Shown: positions 1-5,524 of the stretch, piece after piece
Layout: each line of letters begins with the position of its first letter
Numbering within the stretch: position 1 is the first letter of the stretch
Notes under the pieces: model-generated
Told to the model about the DNA's origin: nothing
The model's database searches: none
The model's input: the letters and a program-made list of their open reading frames with translations, nothing else
Program-made: the position numbers and the translations under genes
Source of the DNA: Brevundimonas sp. UBA4609
GTDB lineage: Bacteria; Pseudomonadota; Alphaproteobacteria; Caulobacterales; Caulobacteraceae
Assembly: GCA_002386585.1 (NCBI GenBank)
Contig: DGIZ01000087.1
Location: 1-8,867 of the forward strand
Direction of reading: 5' to 3'
DNA length: 8,867 nucleotides

Positions 1-912
1 CGGGACGATCCGGCGACGCTGGCCGACCGCTGGCACCTGGGCTCCAACACCAAGGCGATGACGGCGGCCCTGTTCGCCCGTCTGGTCGAGCAGGGGCGGG
101 CGCGCTGGGCCATGTCGCTGGCCGAGGCCTTTCCCGACCTGACCATCGACGCCGGCTGGGACGGGGCGACGCTGGACGACTTCATGACCCATACGGCGGG
201 GCTGGAGGATGAGGCGGTCATGGGGATGGCCTGGCTGATGACGGCGCGCGCCGATCCCCGGTCCCTGGCCACGCAACGCCGCGCCATCGTCGAACGGGCG
301 CTATCTGCGCCACCGTCGGGCGTGCGCGGGACGTTCGCCTACGGCAACGCCAACTATGTGCTGGTCGGGGCAGCGATCGAGGCGATCACCGGCGGATCGT
401 GGGAAGAGGCCATGCAGGTCGAGGTGTTCGAACCTCTGGGCCTGACTTCGGCGGGTTTCGGCGCTCCTGGGACCAATATCTCCGGGGGAGCGAACGCCTG
501 GGGCCATCGCCGCACGGGCGAAACGGCCCTGGCGACGGACCCGGCCGATCCGGGATCGGACAATCCGCTCGCCCTGGGCCCCGCGGGCACGGTGCATATG
601 ACGGCGGCCGACTACGCCCGTTTCCTCAAGGTCTTCCTGACCGAAGGCGACGGCTGGCTGAAGCCCGAGACGGTGCGGCGGCTGGTCACGCCCGGCGAGG
701 GGCGGACCTACGCCTGCGGCTGGATCGTCCTGCCGCCCCAGCCCTGGGCCAGAGGCCCCGTGATCGCTCACGAAGGCTCCAACACCCTGTGGCACGCCAT
801 CGCCCTGGTCGATCCGGCGGGCGGTCGGGCCGTGCTCGGCCTGTCGAACGACGGGGGCCGCGGCGGCCCGGCCTGCCAGGCCCTGGCGATGGGGATCCTG
901 CGCGCGCTCTGA
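1..912 (+). CDS. Serine hydrolase, beta-lactamase class C/esterase-like family (5' partial)
   Basis: The reading frame is open from base 1 with no start, so the N-terminus (probably a signal peptide and some tens of residues) lies outside the window; 303 residues are visible. The three class C/penicillin-binding-protein signatures are present. SxxK is S-N-T-K at visible residues 15-18 (bases 43-54), giving the nucleophile Ser15 and Lys18. Y-x-N is Y-G-N at 114-116. The third box is H-E-G at 257-259, in place of KTG. A T-H-T-A-G-L motif and an L-G-P-A-G-T-V motif before the helical region are also typical. The H-x-G form of box three is common in esterases and D-aminopeptidase-like relatives, so an esterase or peptidase role is as likely as true beta-lactamase activity. 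It probably acts in the periplasm. An extensin-family gene follows 14 bases downstream. The family call is firm; the substrate is unknown. Confidence 0.9.
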   Translation, partial: RDDPATLADRWHLGSNTKAMTAALFARLVEQGRARWAMSLAEAFPDLTIDAGWDGATLDDFMTHTAGLEDEAVMGMAWLMTARADPRSLATQRRAIVERALSAPPSGVRGTFAYGNANYVLVGAAIEAITGGSWEEAMQVEVFEPLGLTSAGFGAPGTNISGGANAWGHRRTGETALATDPADPGSDNPLALGPAGTVHMTAADYARFLKVFLTEGDGWLKPETVRRLVTPGEGRTYACGWIVLPPQPWARGPVIAHEGSNTLWHAIALVDPAGGRAVLGLSNDGGRGGPACQALAMGILRAL

Positions 913-926
913 GCATTGGCTCAGCG

Positions 927-1751
927 ATGACCTCCCCTTCCGCGCCGCCAAGGTCCAAGCCCCCGCCGTCCACGCCGCCGTCCACCCCTCTGGCCGATCT
1001 CTGGAGCGAGGCGTGGATGCTGGCCCTGGCCGCCTGCGGCGCCTTCGCCCTGATCGACGCCTGGGCCCCGCCGCAGGATCTGCCGTGGAAGCCGCTCGAC
1101 CTGCGCCTGCCCATGGGCGCCGCCACGGCCGCAAAGATACGGGCGCTGGACCTGCCGCCGACGGCGACCGCCGCCGAGGTCGAGACCGGCACGACGCGCT
1201 GCATCACCCTGCTGCGTCAGGCGGGCGTCGCGGTCGAGCGGGCGCCGGATCGCGACGACGGCGGGTTCTGCGTCGTGCAGGGGGCGGTGCGGCTGAGCGG
1301 CGGCGATTTGACGCCCCTCGACCCGTCGGGCGTGGCCATGCGCTGCCCCATGGCGGCGCGGTTCCTGTTGTGGGATCGCGAGGTCGTCCGTCCCGCCGCC
1401 CGCGAGATCATGGGCGCCGAGGCCGTCCGGATCGACAATCTGGGAACCTACGCCTGCCGTCGCGTCTACGGCTCGGCCGACACGGCGGCGCGCCCCAGCC
1501 AGCACGCGCGCGCCAACGCGCTCGACGTAGCGGGCGTGGGCCTAGCGGACGGCCGTCGGGCCACGCTGGCCGCCGATTGGGACGGTCAGGGCCCTTCAGG
1601 GGCCGCCGGGGCGGCGTTTCTTCGGCGTTTGCGCGACGGGGGATGTCGTCTGTTCGGCAATGTGCTGACGCCGGACTACAACGCTGCGCATCGCGACCAC
1701 TTTCACCTGGACGCAGCGGGCCGGGGAGTATGCGCGCGGCGGCGAAATTAA
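927..1751 (+). CDS. Extensin family protein (extensin-like C-terminal domain, M15-type peptidase fold)
   Basis: The protein has 274 residues. A proline-rich N-terminal stretch (about residues 3-24) is followed by one hydrophobic segment (about 29-46), then the extensin-like domain from about residue 55 to the end. The C-terminal half carries the family hallmark: S-Q-H-A-R-A-N-A-L-D at 191-200, then H-R-D-H-F-H-L-D at 255-262. By analogy with D-Ala-D-Ala peptidases of the M15/VanY fold, His193, Asp200 and His260 would be zinc ligands. Cysteines at 92, 115, 140, 177, 240 and 269 suggest disulfides and an extracytoplasmic location. Cell-wall peptidase activity is inferred, not shown. The start is uncertain: ATG 927 has no clear Shine-Dalgarno sequence, whereas ATG 1017 (residue 31, just before the hydrophobic segment) has GAGG at 1008-1011. 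The upstream serine hydrolase ends 14 bases earlier, so the two may be co-transcribed. Confidence 0.85.
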   Translation: MTSPSAPPRSKPPPSTPPSTPLADLWSEAWMLALAACGAFALIDAWAPPQDLPWKPLDLRLPMGAATAAKIRALDLPPTATAAEVETGTTRCITLLRQAGVAVERAPDRDDGGFCVVQGAVRLSGGDLTPLDPSGVAMRCPMAARFLLWDREVVRPAAREIMGAEAVRIDNLGTYACRRVYGSADTAARPSQHARANALDVAGVGLADGRRATLAADWDGQGPSGAAGAAFLRRLRDGGCRLFGNVLTPDYNAAHRDHFHLDAAGRGVCARRRN

Positions 1752-1787
1752 CTGTAACGACTGTCAGTTCGGTTTCGCTTTACAGTT
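1750..1787. promoter_or_regulatory. Perfect 8-bp inverted repeat between extensin gene and cspA
   Basis: AACTGTAA (1750-1757) and TTACAGTT (1780-1787) are perfect reverse complements separated by 22 bases. The left arm begins inside the TAA stop codon of the extensin gene. The right arm runs into a -35-like TTGACC at 1786-1791. It could be an operator dyad for the cspA promoter or a weak hairpin ending the upstream transcript. There is no T-tract, so a simple intrinsic terminator is unlikely. The function is inferred from position only. Confidence 0.4.
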
Positions 1788-1814
1788 GACCGCTGTGGAT
1801 AGTCGGGTGACAAC
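1786..1814 (+). promoter_or_regulatory. Candidate cspA promoter
   Basis: TTGACC (1786-1791) matches the sigma-70 -35 consensus at five of six bases. A 17-base spacer leads to GACAAC (1809-1814), a poor -10 box (three of six matches), though -10 boxes of GC-rich alphaproteobacteria are often loose. Initiation near 1821 would give a leader of roughly 130 bases, the long 5' UTR expected of many cold shock genes. The call rests on the -35 and on position. Confidence 0.3.
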
Positions 1815-1834
1815 ATCGCCGCAGTCCGGATTTC

Positions 1835-1946
1835 ACGTGGGGTCCAAACCCGCGTCTCGCTCCTTCGCCTGAACGAGCTTGTCCAGATGGGCTGACGGGC
1901 TCTCCTGCATGGAAGCCCGCCTGGCAAAGCGCGTTTACGGAGACGC
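1835..1946 (+). promoter_or_regulatory. Structured 5' leader of cspA (three hairpins)
   Basis: Three local hairpins can be drawn by eye. The first pairs ACGTGGG (1835-1841) with CCCGCGT (1849-1855), including one G-U pair. The second pairs CGGGCT (1896-1901) with AGCCCG (1914-1919), and inside it TCC (1903-1905) pairs with GGA (1911-1913), leaving one bulged base and a five-base loop. The third pairs GCGTTT (1931-1936) with AGACGC (1941-1946) around the loop ACGG, with one G-U pair; it contains the Shine-Dalgarno GGAG (1939-1942) of cspA. Long structured leaders that refold or are stabilised on cooling are known for cspA genes. That this one does so is inference. Confidence 0.45.
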
Positions 1947-1949
1947 AAT

Positions 1950-2153
1950 ATGGCGACCGGCACGGTCAAGTGGTTCAACCCCACCAAGGGCTACGGCTTC
2001 ATTCAACCCGACACGGGCGGCTCGGACGTTTTCGTCCACATCACCGCCGTCCAGAAGGCGGGTCTGGCGGGCCTGGATGACAACGCCAAGGTCGAATACG
2101 AGCTGGAAACCCAGCGCGGCAAGACCTCGGCTGTGGAGCTCAAGCTCCTCTAA
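1950..2153 (+). CDS. cspA: CspA-family cold shock protein
   Basis: This 67-residue protein is a single cold shock domain, the usual length for the family. It binds single-stranded RNA and DNA in the cytoplasm, acting as an RNA chaperone or antiterminator. The N-terminus T-G-T-V-K-W-F-N (residues 3-10) is typical. RNP1 is K-G-Y-G-F-I-Q (13-19) and RNP2 is V-F-V-H-I (27-31), supplying the aromatic nucleic-acid-binding face (Trp8, Tyr15, Phe17, Phe28, His30). The start ATG is preceded by GGAGAC at 1939-1944 with five bases between. The gene stands alone, with a structured leader upstream and its own strong terminator downstream. Whether it is cold-inducible or constitutive cannot be told from sequence, and bacteria usually carry several paralogues, so the symbol denotes the family. 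Confidence 0.95.
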   Translation: MATGTVKWFNPTKGYGFIQPDTGGSDVFVHITAVQKAGLAGLDDNAKVEYELETQRGKTSAVELKLL

Positions 2154-2185
2154 GGCCTGACGGACCTTCGGGTTCATCAAACAGG

Positions 2186-2217
2186 AAGACGCGGAGGGCG
2201 ACCTTCGCGTCTTTTTT
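2186..2217 (+). terminator. Intrinsic terminator after cspA
   Basis: A 12-bp stem pairs 2186-2197 with 2202-2213; eleven pairs are Watson-Crick and one is G-U. It is closed by GCGA (2198-2201), a GNRA-type tetraloop. The run of six T residues at 2212-2217 overlaps the stem base. It starts 33 bases after the cspA stop, and it isolates cspA transcription from the VOC gene downstream. Confidence 0.9.
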
Positions 2218-2234
2218 GTCGGCGGATTGTCAGC

Positions 2235-2312
2235 ACGCGGCCGCTCGGCCGCGTCGAACGCGGGATCGAACCGCGCGCCTGGGGTTTCTCTTCAGCAGAA
2301 GAGGAGAGACCC
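2235..2312 (+). promoter_or_regulatory. Structured leader of the VOC gene, last hairpin covers the RBS
   Basis: Three hairpins follow one another. The first is a near-perfect palindrome: ACGCGGCCG (2235-2243) and CGGCCGCGT (2246-2254) with a two-base centre. The second pairs CGCGG (2259-2263) with CCGCG (2271-2275) around a seven-base loop. The third pairs GGGT (2282-2285) with ACCC (2309-2312) and CTCTTC (2288-2293) with GAAGAG (2298-2303), around the loop AGCA. The Shine-Dalgarno AGGAGAG (2302-2308) lies in the 3' side of this third hairpin, which ends at the base before the ATG. The pairing is seen directly; translational control is inferred. CGCGG and CCGCG each occur twice, so alternative pairing is possible. 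Confidence 0.45.
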
Positions 2313-2696
2313 ATGCTCAAGAACAAGAATTCCTCGGCCATTGTGGCGGTGAAGGATCTGGAGCGCGCCCGGACCTTCTACTCAGACGTGCTGGGGCTGA
2401 ATCTGGCGGACACCGGGATGGACGGGGTGCTGGGCTATCGCACCGGCGCCACCTGGCTGACGGTCTATCGCTCGGACTTCGCCGGGACCAACCGGGCCAA
2501 CGCCGTGGTCTGGGACGTGGGCGTGGAGGTGGACGACATCGTCGCCGATCTGAAGGCCAAGGGCGTCGCCTTCGAGCGCTACGACGGCATGGAGCATGAC
2601 GGAGACATCCATGTCGCCGGGGGACTGCGTCTGGCCTGGTTCAAGGATCCGGACGGCAACATCCTGCACCTGTTCGGCGGAGCGGGCGCAGCCTAG
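2313..2696 (+). CDS. VOC superfamily protein (glyoxalase/bleomycin-resistance/dioxygenase fold)
   Basis: The protein has 127 residues, the length of a single VOC domain built from two beta-alpha-beta-beta-beta modules. The first module is visible as A-I-V-A-V-K-D-L-E-R-A-R-T-F-Y at 9-23, followed by a V-L-G-L turn. The second ends in the usual D-P-D-G-N (112-116) then I-L-H-L-F. VOC members bind a divalent metal or a small ligand at a dimer interface. Here the usual first-strand His is Ala12 or a neighbour, and the last-strand Glu position seems to hold His119, so classical glyoxalase I chemistry is doubtful. A ligand-binding or non-canonical role is more likely, and the substrate is unknown. 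The start is supported by AGGAGAG at 2302-2308. The gene is isolated from cspA by a terminator and converges on the acyltransferase with overlapping stop codons. Confidence 0.88.
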   Translation: MLKNKNSSAIVAVKDLERARTFYSDVLGLNLADTGMDGVLGYRTGATWLTVYRSDFAGTNRANAVVWDVGVEVDDIVADLKAKGVAFERYDGMEHDGDIHVAGGLRLAWFKDPDGNILHLFGGAGAA

Positions 2697-3838
2697 CCCT
2701 CCAGCGAGACGACCGGCTGGCTGACAGGCTTCTCGCGGCCCCGCGCCTTCAGCCAGGCGCGGATGCGGTTCTGGATCGGCTGATCGATCAGATAGTGCAG
2801 CCCGAAGGCGAAGACGAAGGCGGCCAGCACGCCCAGGCCCCACAGGCCCCAGCGCCAGGCGTCGCCCAGGGCCAGCTTGTCCGCGAAGGCCTCGGCCAGG
2901 CCGAACCAGGCGATGCGCACCACCTCGTTCGAGATGAACATGGAGAAGGACACCATGGCCGCCTGCTCGACCAGCTTCGACGGCTTGCGGCCCGGCGCCG
3001 CGCCCGCCGCCACGATGATGAGGCTGATGAAGACCAGCGAGATCAAGGCGTGCTTGTCGAAATGCTGCACCCCCGCCAGGGCGACGGCGGCCAGCGCCCC
3101 GGTCCAGCCGGCGACGCGCGGGTTGATCCACACCCCTTGCGCGAACCAGGCCAGCCCCATGCCGAGGATGAACAGGGGCAGGGCGCGCCAAATGCCCAGG
3201 TTCAGCGGCATCTGATAGACGGGATACTTCAGGATCGCCCAGCTCAGCTCATTGGCCGCCAGATAGCCGACCACGACCAGGGCCAGTGCGGTCCACGGCC
3301 CGATCCGGCTGAGACCGCGCAGCACGAAGGGGAAGGCGACATAGCAGCCCAGAAGGGCCGAGATCGACCATGTCGGGGCGTTCCAGCCGATGCCGCCGTA
3401 CACGCCGAACGACTGCACCAGGGCGACCTGGGCGGGCAGCTGATCCCAGGCGAACCACTCGGGATGGCTGGGCGGCTTTCCGGCGAGCGTCGCCGCCAGC
3501 ACCAGGGCGACCAGCAGGCCCAGCACGATCAGGTGCGCCGGATAGACCCTCAAGGCCCGCTTGAGGAAGAAGTCGGTCTTCGACATCCGACCCGAGCCGA
3601 CCGCGCGGCCGTAGACCCGCATCAGCACATAACCGCTGTCGATCAGGAAGAAGTTGGTCAGCAGGAAGCCGCCCCGCTCGAACACGGGATGGAGGCTTTC
3701 GGCCAGGGGAACGGGCGCTGACATCTGGAAGTGATGCAGGATGATCAGGGCGGCCACGATGAAGCGCAGCGCATCCAGCCATCCGCCGCGCGAGATCGGC
3801 GGCGGTTCATTCCGGGACGAAAACACGGCCTGCAGCAT
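2693..3838 (-). CDS. Acyltransferase 3 family membrane protein (OafA/NodX type)
   Basis: The protein has 381 residues, a normal length for the family, with roughly ten predicted membrane segments. Family members move acyl groups, often acetyl or succinyl, onto exported sugars such as O-antigen or exopolysaccharide at the inner membrane. Segment one has the hallmark L-D-A-L-R-F then I-I-L-H-H-F: Arg25 and His35 fit the conserved R-x(9-10)-H. G-Y-V-L-M-R-V-Y (69-76) and the K-R-A-L-R-V-Y-P loop (93-100) are also typical. W-S-I-S (157-160) matches the later W-S motif, but the acidic residue common a few positions on is not present. The C-terminal Y-L-I-D-Q-P-I (349-355) matches the usual ending. 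ATG 3838 is chosen because AAGGGGG at 3844-3850 precedes it; the frame stays open further upstream, but there it is antisense to the TPR gene. The acceptor molecule is unknown, and no polysaccharide genes are adjacent. Confidence 0.9.
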   Translation of the reverse strand: MLQAVFSSRNEPPPISRGGWLDALRFIVAALIILHHFQMSAPVPLAESLHPVFERGGFLLTNFFLIDSGYVLMRVYGRAVGSGRMSKTDFFLKRALRVYPAHLIVLGLLVALVLAATLAGKPPSHPEWFAWDQLPAQVALVQSFGVYGGIGWNAPTWSISALLGCYVAFPFVLRGLSRIGPWTALALVVVGYLAANELSWAILKYPVYQMPLNLGIWRALPLFILGMGLAWFAQGVWINPRVAGWTGALAAVALAGVQHFDKHALISLVFISLIIVAAGAAPGRKPSKLVEQAAMVSFSMFISNEVVRIAWFGLAEAFADKLALGDAWRWGLWGLGVLAAFVFAFGLHYLIDQPIQNRIRAWLKARGREKPVSQPVVSLEG

Positions 3839-3885
3839 GGCGACCCCCTTGTTCAGGGCGAGCCATGCAGGAACGGGGCCGGACC

Positions 3886-3928
3886 ATTGCAATATTAATC
3901 GTCCTTGATGTAACGCTGTAATGTATTG
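3886..3928. promoter_or_regulatory. AT-rich divergent promoter region (acyltransferase / TPR protein)
   Basis: The 121-base gap between the divergent starts at 3838 and 3960 contains an AT-rich patch that stands out from the GC-rich surroundings. On the plus strand TTGCAA (3887-3892) and TGTAAC (3909-3914), 16 bases apart, each match the sigma-70 boxes at four of six bases. On the minus strand ATTAAT (3899-3894) is a possible -10 for the acyltransferase. Neither assignment is strong; the base composition and divergent layout are the main support. Confidence 0.3.
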
Positions 3929-3959
3929 GCGAGACTCGTATGTCAGCAAGGCGGCGATC

Positions 3960-4838
3960 ATGAAGACGGCTACAGCAAGGATAGGCGGCGCGGCTGCCCT
4001 GGCCATGGCCCTAGTTCTTTCGACGCCGAGCGATGTCCGCGCACAGCAGCTTTCGACGCCCCAGGGTTCTTCCAAGATGGAGGAGCGGCCGACCGTAACG
4101 TTGACTATCGTGAGCGGCGACCTTTCGGGGCAGGAGAAGCGGGACTTCGACCTGGTGGAACGGGCGATGCGCGACATACAGACGCGAGGTTACGCAGGCC
4201 TGGACCGTCATCTCCCCGCGCTCAGGCGCGCCCTGGCGCGCGCGCCGGCCATCTACCCGTACGTCGAAAAGCGGAACGCCGACGAGTGGATCGTGCGCAC
4301 GCAGGAAATCGGCGAGACTGTGCTGACGGCGACGATGCTTCAGGTTGCGGCGCAGGAAGACGGCGCGTCGTCTGTGACGGTGCGGCAGCAACCCAACGTC
4401 TACCAGCTTGTCGCGCTGATGCTGGGCAGCGAGGCTGTCGAACGCAGGCGCCTGGACGAGGCGATCGCCGTGCTGGATCAGGGGCTGGCGCGTCAGCCCG
4501 ACGACTGGGTGCTGATTAAGGAAAAAGCGTCGGCTCTGCAGGCCGCCGGGCGCAATGAAGAAGCTCTCAAACTGGCGAGCGAGGCGCTGGCGTCCGATTC
4601 GATCCGCATCCTGCTGAACGCCGGCGCTCTGCATCGCAGCCGGGGCTTCAGCCTGATCGAACTGCAGCGGTTGCCGGAAGCTCGCGCCGCCTATGACGAG
4701 GCGTTGAAGTTGGACCCTGAAGATCGATCCGCCAAGGCTCAGCTAGCCTATATCGACGGTCTGGAGGCGGGGCAGTCGCCCACTGCGCCGGTCGTCATGA
4801 CGCCGTCGGCCGCAGCGGGAAAACCGGCGAACCCTTAG
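3960..4838 (+). CDS. Secreted TPR-repeat protein of unknown function
   Basis: The protein has 292 residues. It begins with a clear Sec signal peptide: M-K-T-A-T-A-R, a hydrophobic core at about 9-20, and probable cleavage after V-R-A (28), leaving QQ at the new N-terminus, so it is probably periplasmic. Residues 45-145 show no recognised domain. The C-terminal half has helical repeats of the TPR type: about 147-180 (ending L-D-Q-G-L-A-R-Q-P), about 182-215, and about 223-254, which ends in the classic A-Y-D-E-A-L-K-L-D-P. TPRs are protein-binding scaffolds; the partner is not evident. ATG 3960 is chosen over the in-frame ATG 3921 because it starts a proper signal peptide and has AAGG at 3949-3952 upstream. 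It uses codons rare in its neighbours (ATA, CTA, AGG, GTA, ACA), which may indicate acquisition or weak expression. It converges on folE, 25 bases away. Confidence 0.82.
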   Translation: MKTATARIGGAAALAMALVLSTPSDVRAQQLSTPQGSSKMEERPTVTLTIVSGDLSGQEKRDFDLVERAMRDIQTRGYAGLDRHLPALRRALARAPAIYPYVEKRNADEWIVRTQEIGETVLTATMLQVAAQEDGASSVTVRQQPNVYQLVALMLGSEAVERRRLDEAIAVLDQGLARQPDDWVLIKEKASALQAAGRNEEALKLASEALASDSIRILLNAGALHRSRGFSLIELQRLPEARAAYDEALKLDPEDRSAKAQLAYIDGLEAGQSPTAPVVMTPSAAAGKPANP

Positions 4839-4863
4839 GGCCCGCCGGACGGCAAGCCTGGCC

Positions 4864-5466
4864 TCACCCCCGCACGAGCCGCAGGAACTCCTCGCGGGTG
4901 CGCGGGTCTTCGCGGACGGCGCCCAGCAGGCAGCTGGTCGACAGACTGGCGCCGGGAACGTCGACGCCGCGCATGGTCATGCAGCTGTGCTCGGCCTCGA
5001 TGACCACGCCGACGCCGAGCGGACGCAGCACGTCCTGGATGGCGTTGGCGATCTCGGAGGTCATCTTCTCCTGGATCTGCAGGCGGCGGGCGTAGCCGCG
5101 CACCACGCGGGCCAGTTTGGAGATGCCGACGACCCGGTCGGTCGGCAGATAGGCGACGTGCGCCTTGCCCACCACCGGCAGCATGTGGTGTTCGCAGAAG
5201 CTGACGAAGCGGATGTCCTTCAGCACGACCAGCTCGTCGTAGCCGCCGACCTCCTCGAAGGTCTTTTCCAGATAGTCGCGCGGCTCGACCTCATAGCCCT
5301 GGAACAGCTCGCGATAGGATTTGGTCACGCGCTTGGGCGTTTCGATCAGGCCTTCGCGGTCAGGGTTGTCGCCGGCCCAGCGGATCAGGGTGCGGACGGC
5401 GGCTTCGGCTTCTTCCTGGGAAACGGCGGGGGAAAAGGGGGTCTGGTCGCTCATGACAGGCTGCAT
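4864..5466 (-). CDS. folE: GTP cyclohydrolase I (FolE, zinc type)
   Basis: This cytoplasmic enzyme converts GTP to 7,8-dihydroneopterin triphosphate and formate, the first step of tetrahydrofolate synthesis. The protein has 200 residues, slightly shorter than E. coli FolE (222) at the N-terminus. Zinc ligands are visible as Cys91 and His94 in F-C-E-H-H-M-L-P and Cys162 in H-S-C-M-T-M-R-G-V, with the same spacing as E. coli Cys110, His113 and Cys181. [12 protein letters not shown] (36-47) and G-I-S-K-L-A-R-V-V (114-122) are family signatures. The enzyme is normally a homodecamer. ATG 5466 follows AGGGGGGG (5475-5468) closely; ATG 5454 (residue 5, M-S-D-Q) is an alternative with poorer spacing. 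The OmpA-domain lipoprotein gene lies upstream on the same strand, 58 bases away, so read-through is possible, although the two have no obvious functional link. Confidence 0.97.
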   Translation of the reverse strand: MQPVMSDQTPFSPAVSQEEAEAAVRTLIRWAGDNPDREGLIETPKRVTKSYRELFQGYEVEPRDYLEKTFEEVGGYDELVVLKDIRFVSFCEHHMLPVVGKAHVAYLPTDRVVGISKLARVVRGYARRLQIQEKMTSEIANAIQDVLRPLGVGVVIEAEHSCMTMRGVDVPGASLSTSCLLGAVREDPRTREEFLRLVRG

Positions 5467-5499
5467 ACCCCCCCTGCGCCGGTTTTTGAAACGGCGCCG

Positions 5500-5512
5500 C
5501 TGTTTAAAACAG
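5500..5512. repeat. 13-base dyad upstream of folE
   Basis: CTGTTT (5500-5505) and AAACAG (5507-5512) are perfect inverted repeats around one base, in the 58-base gap between the lipoprotein stop and the folE start. A GC-rich CGGCGCCG palindrome (5492-5499) sits beside it. It may be an operator for folE; there is no T-tract suggesting a terminator for the lipoprotein gene. Nothing beyond symmetry and position supports a function. Confidence 0.3.
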
Positions 5513-5524
5513 TCTCTTTCCGGC

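Noticed and set aside
399..926. N-terminal extension of the extensin reading frame
   Set aside because: It lies wholly within the serine hydrolase gene, which has all its catalytic motifs in another frame; the extension resembles no protein.
1879..2160. 93-codon open frame overlapping cspA
   Set aside because: It covers cspA in another frame, where cspA has complete RNP motifs; the alternative product is Arg/Ser-rich and lacks a Shine-Dalgarno.
2251..2281. tRNA T-arm-like sequence on the minus strand (5-bp stem, 7-base TTCGATC loop at 2275-2259)
   Set aside because: The geometry is that of a T-arm, but no matching acceptor strand, anticodon arm with seven-base loop, or CCA end is found where a tRNA would need them. 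It is treated as a hairpin of the VOC leader.
3839..4177. Longer start for the acyltransferase
   Set aside because: It would run antisense through the TPR gene's signal peptide; a good Shine-Dalgarno at 3844-3850 supports ATG 3838.
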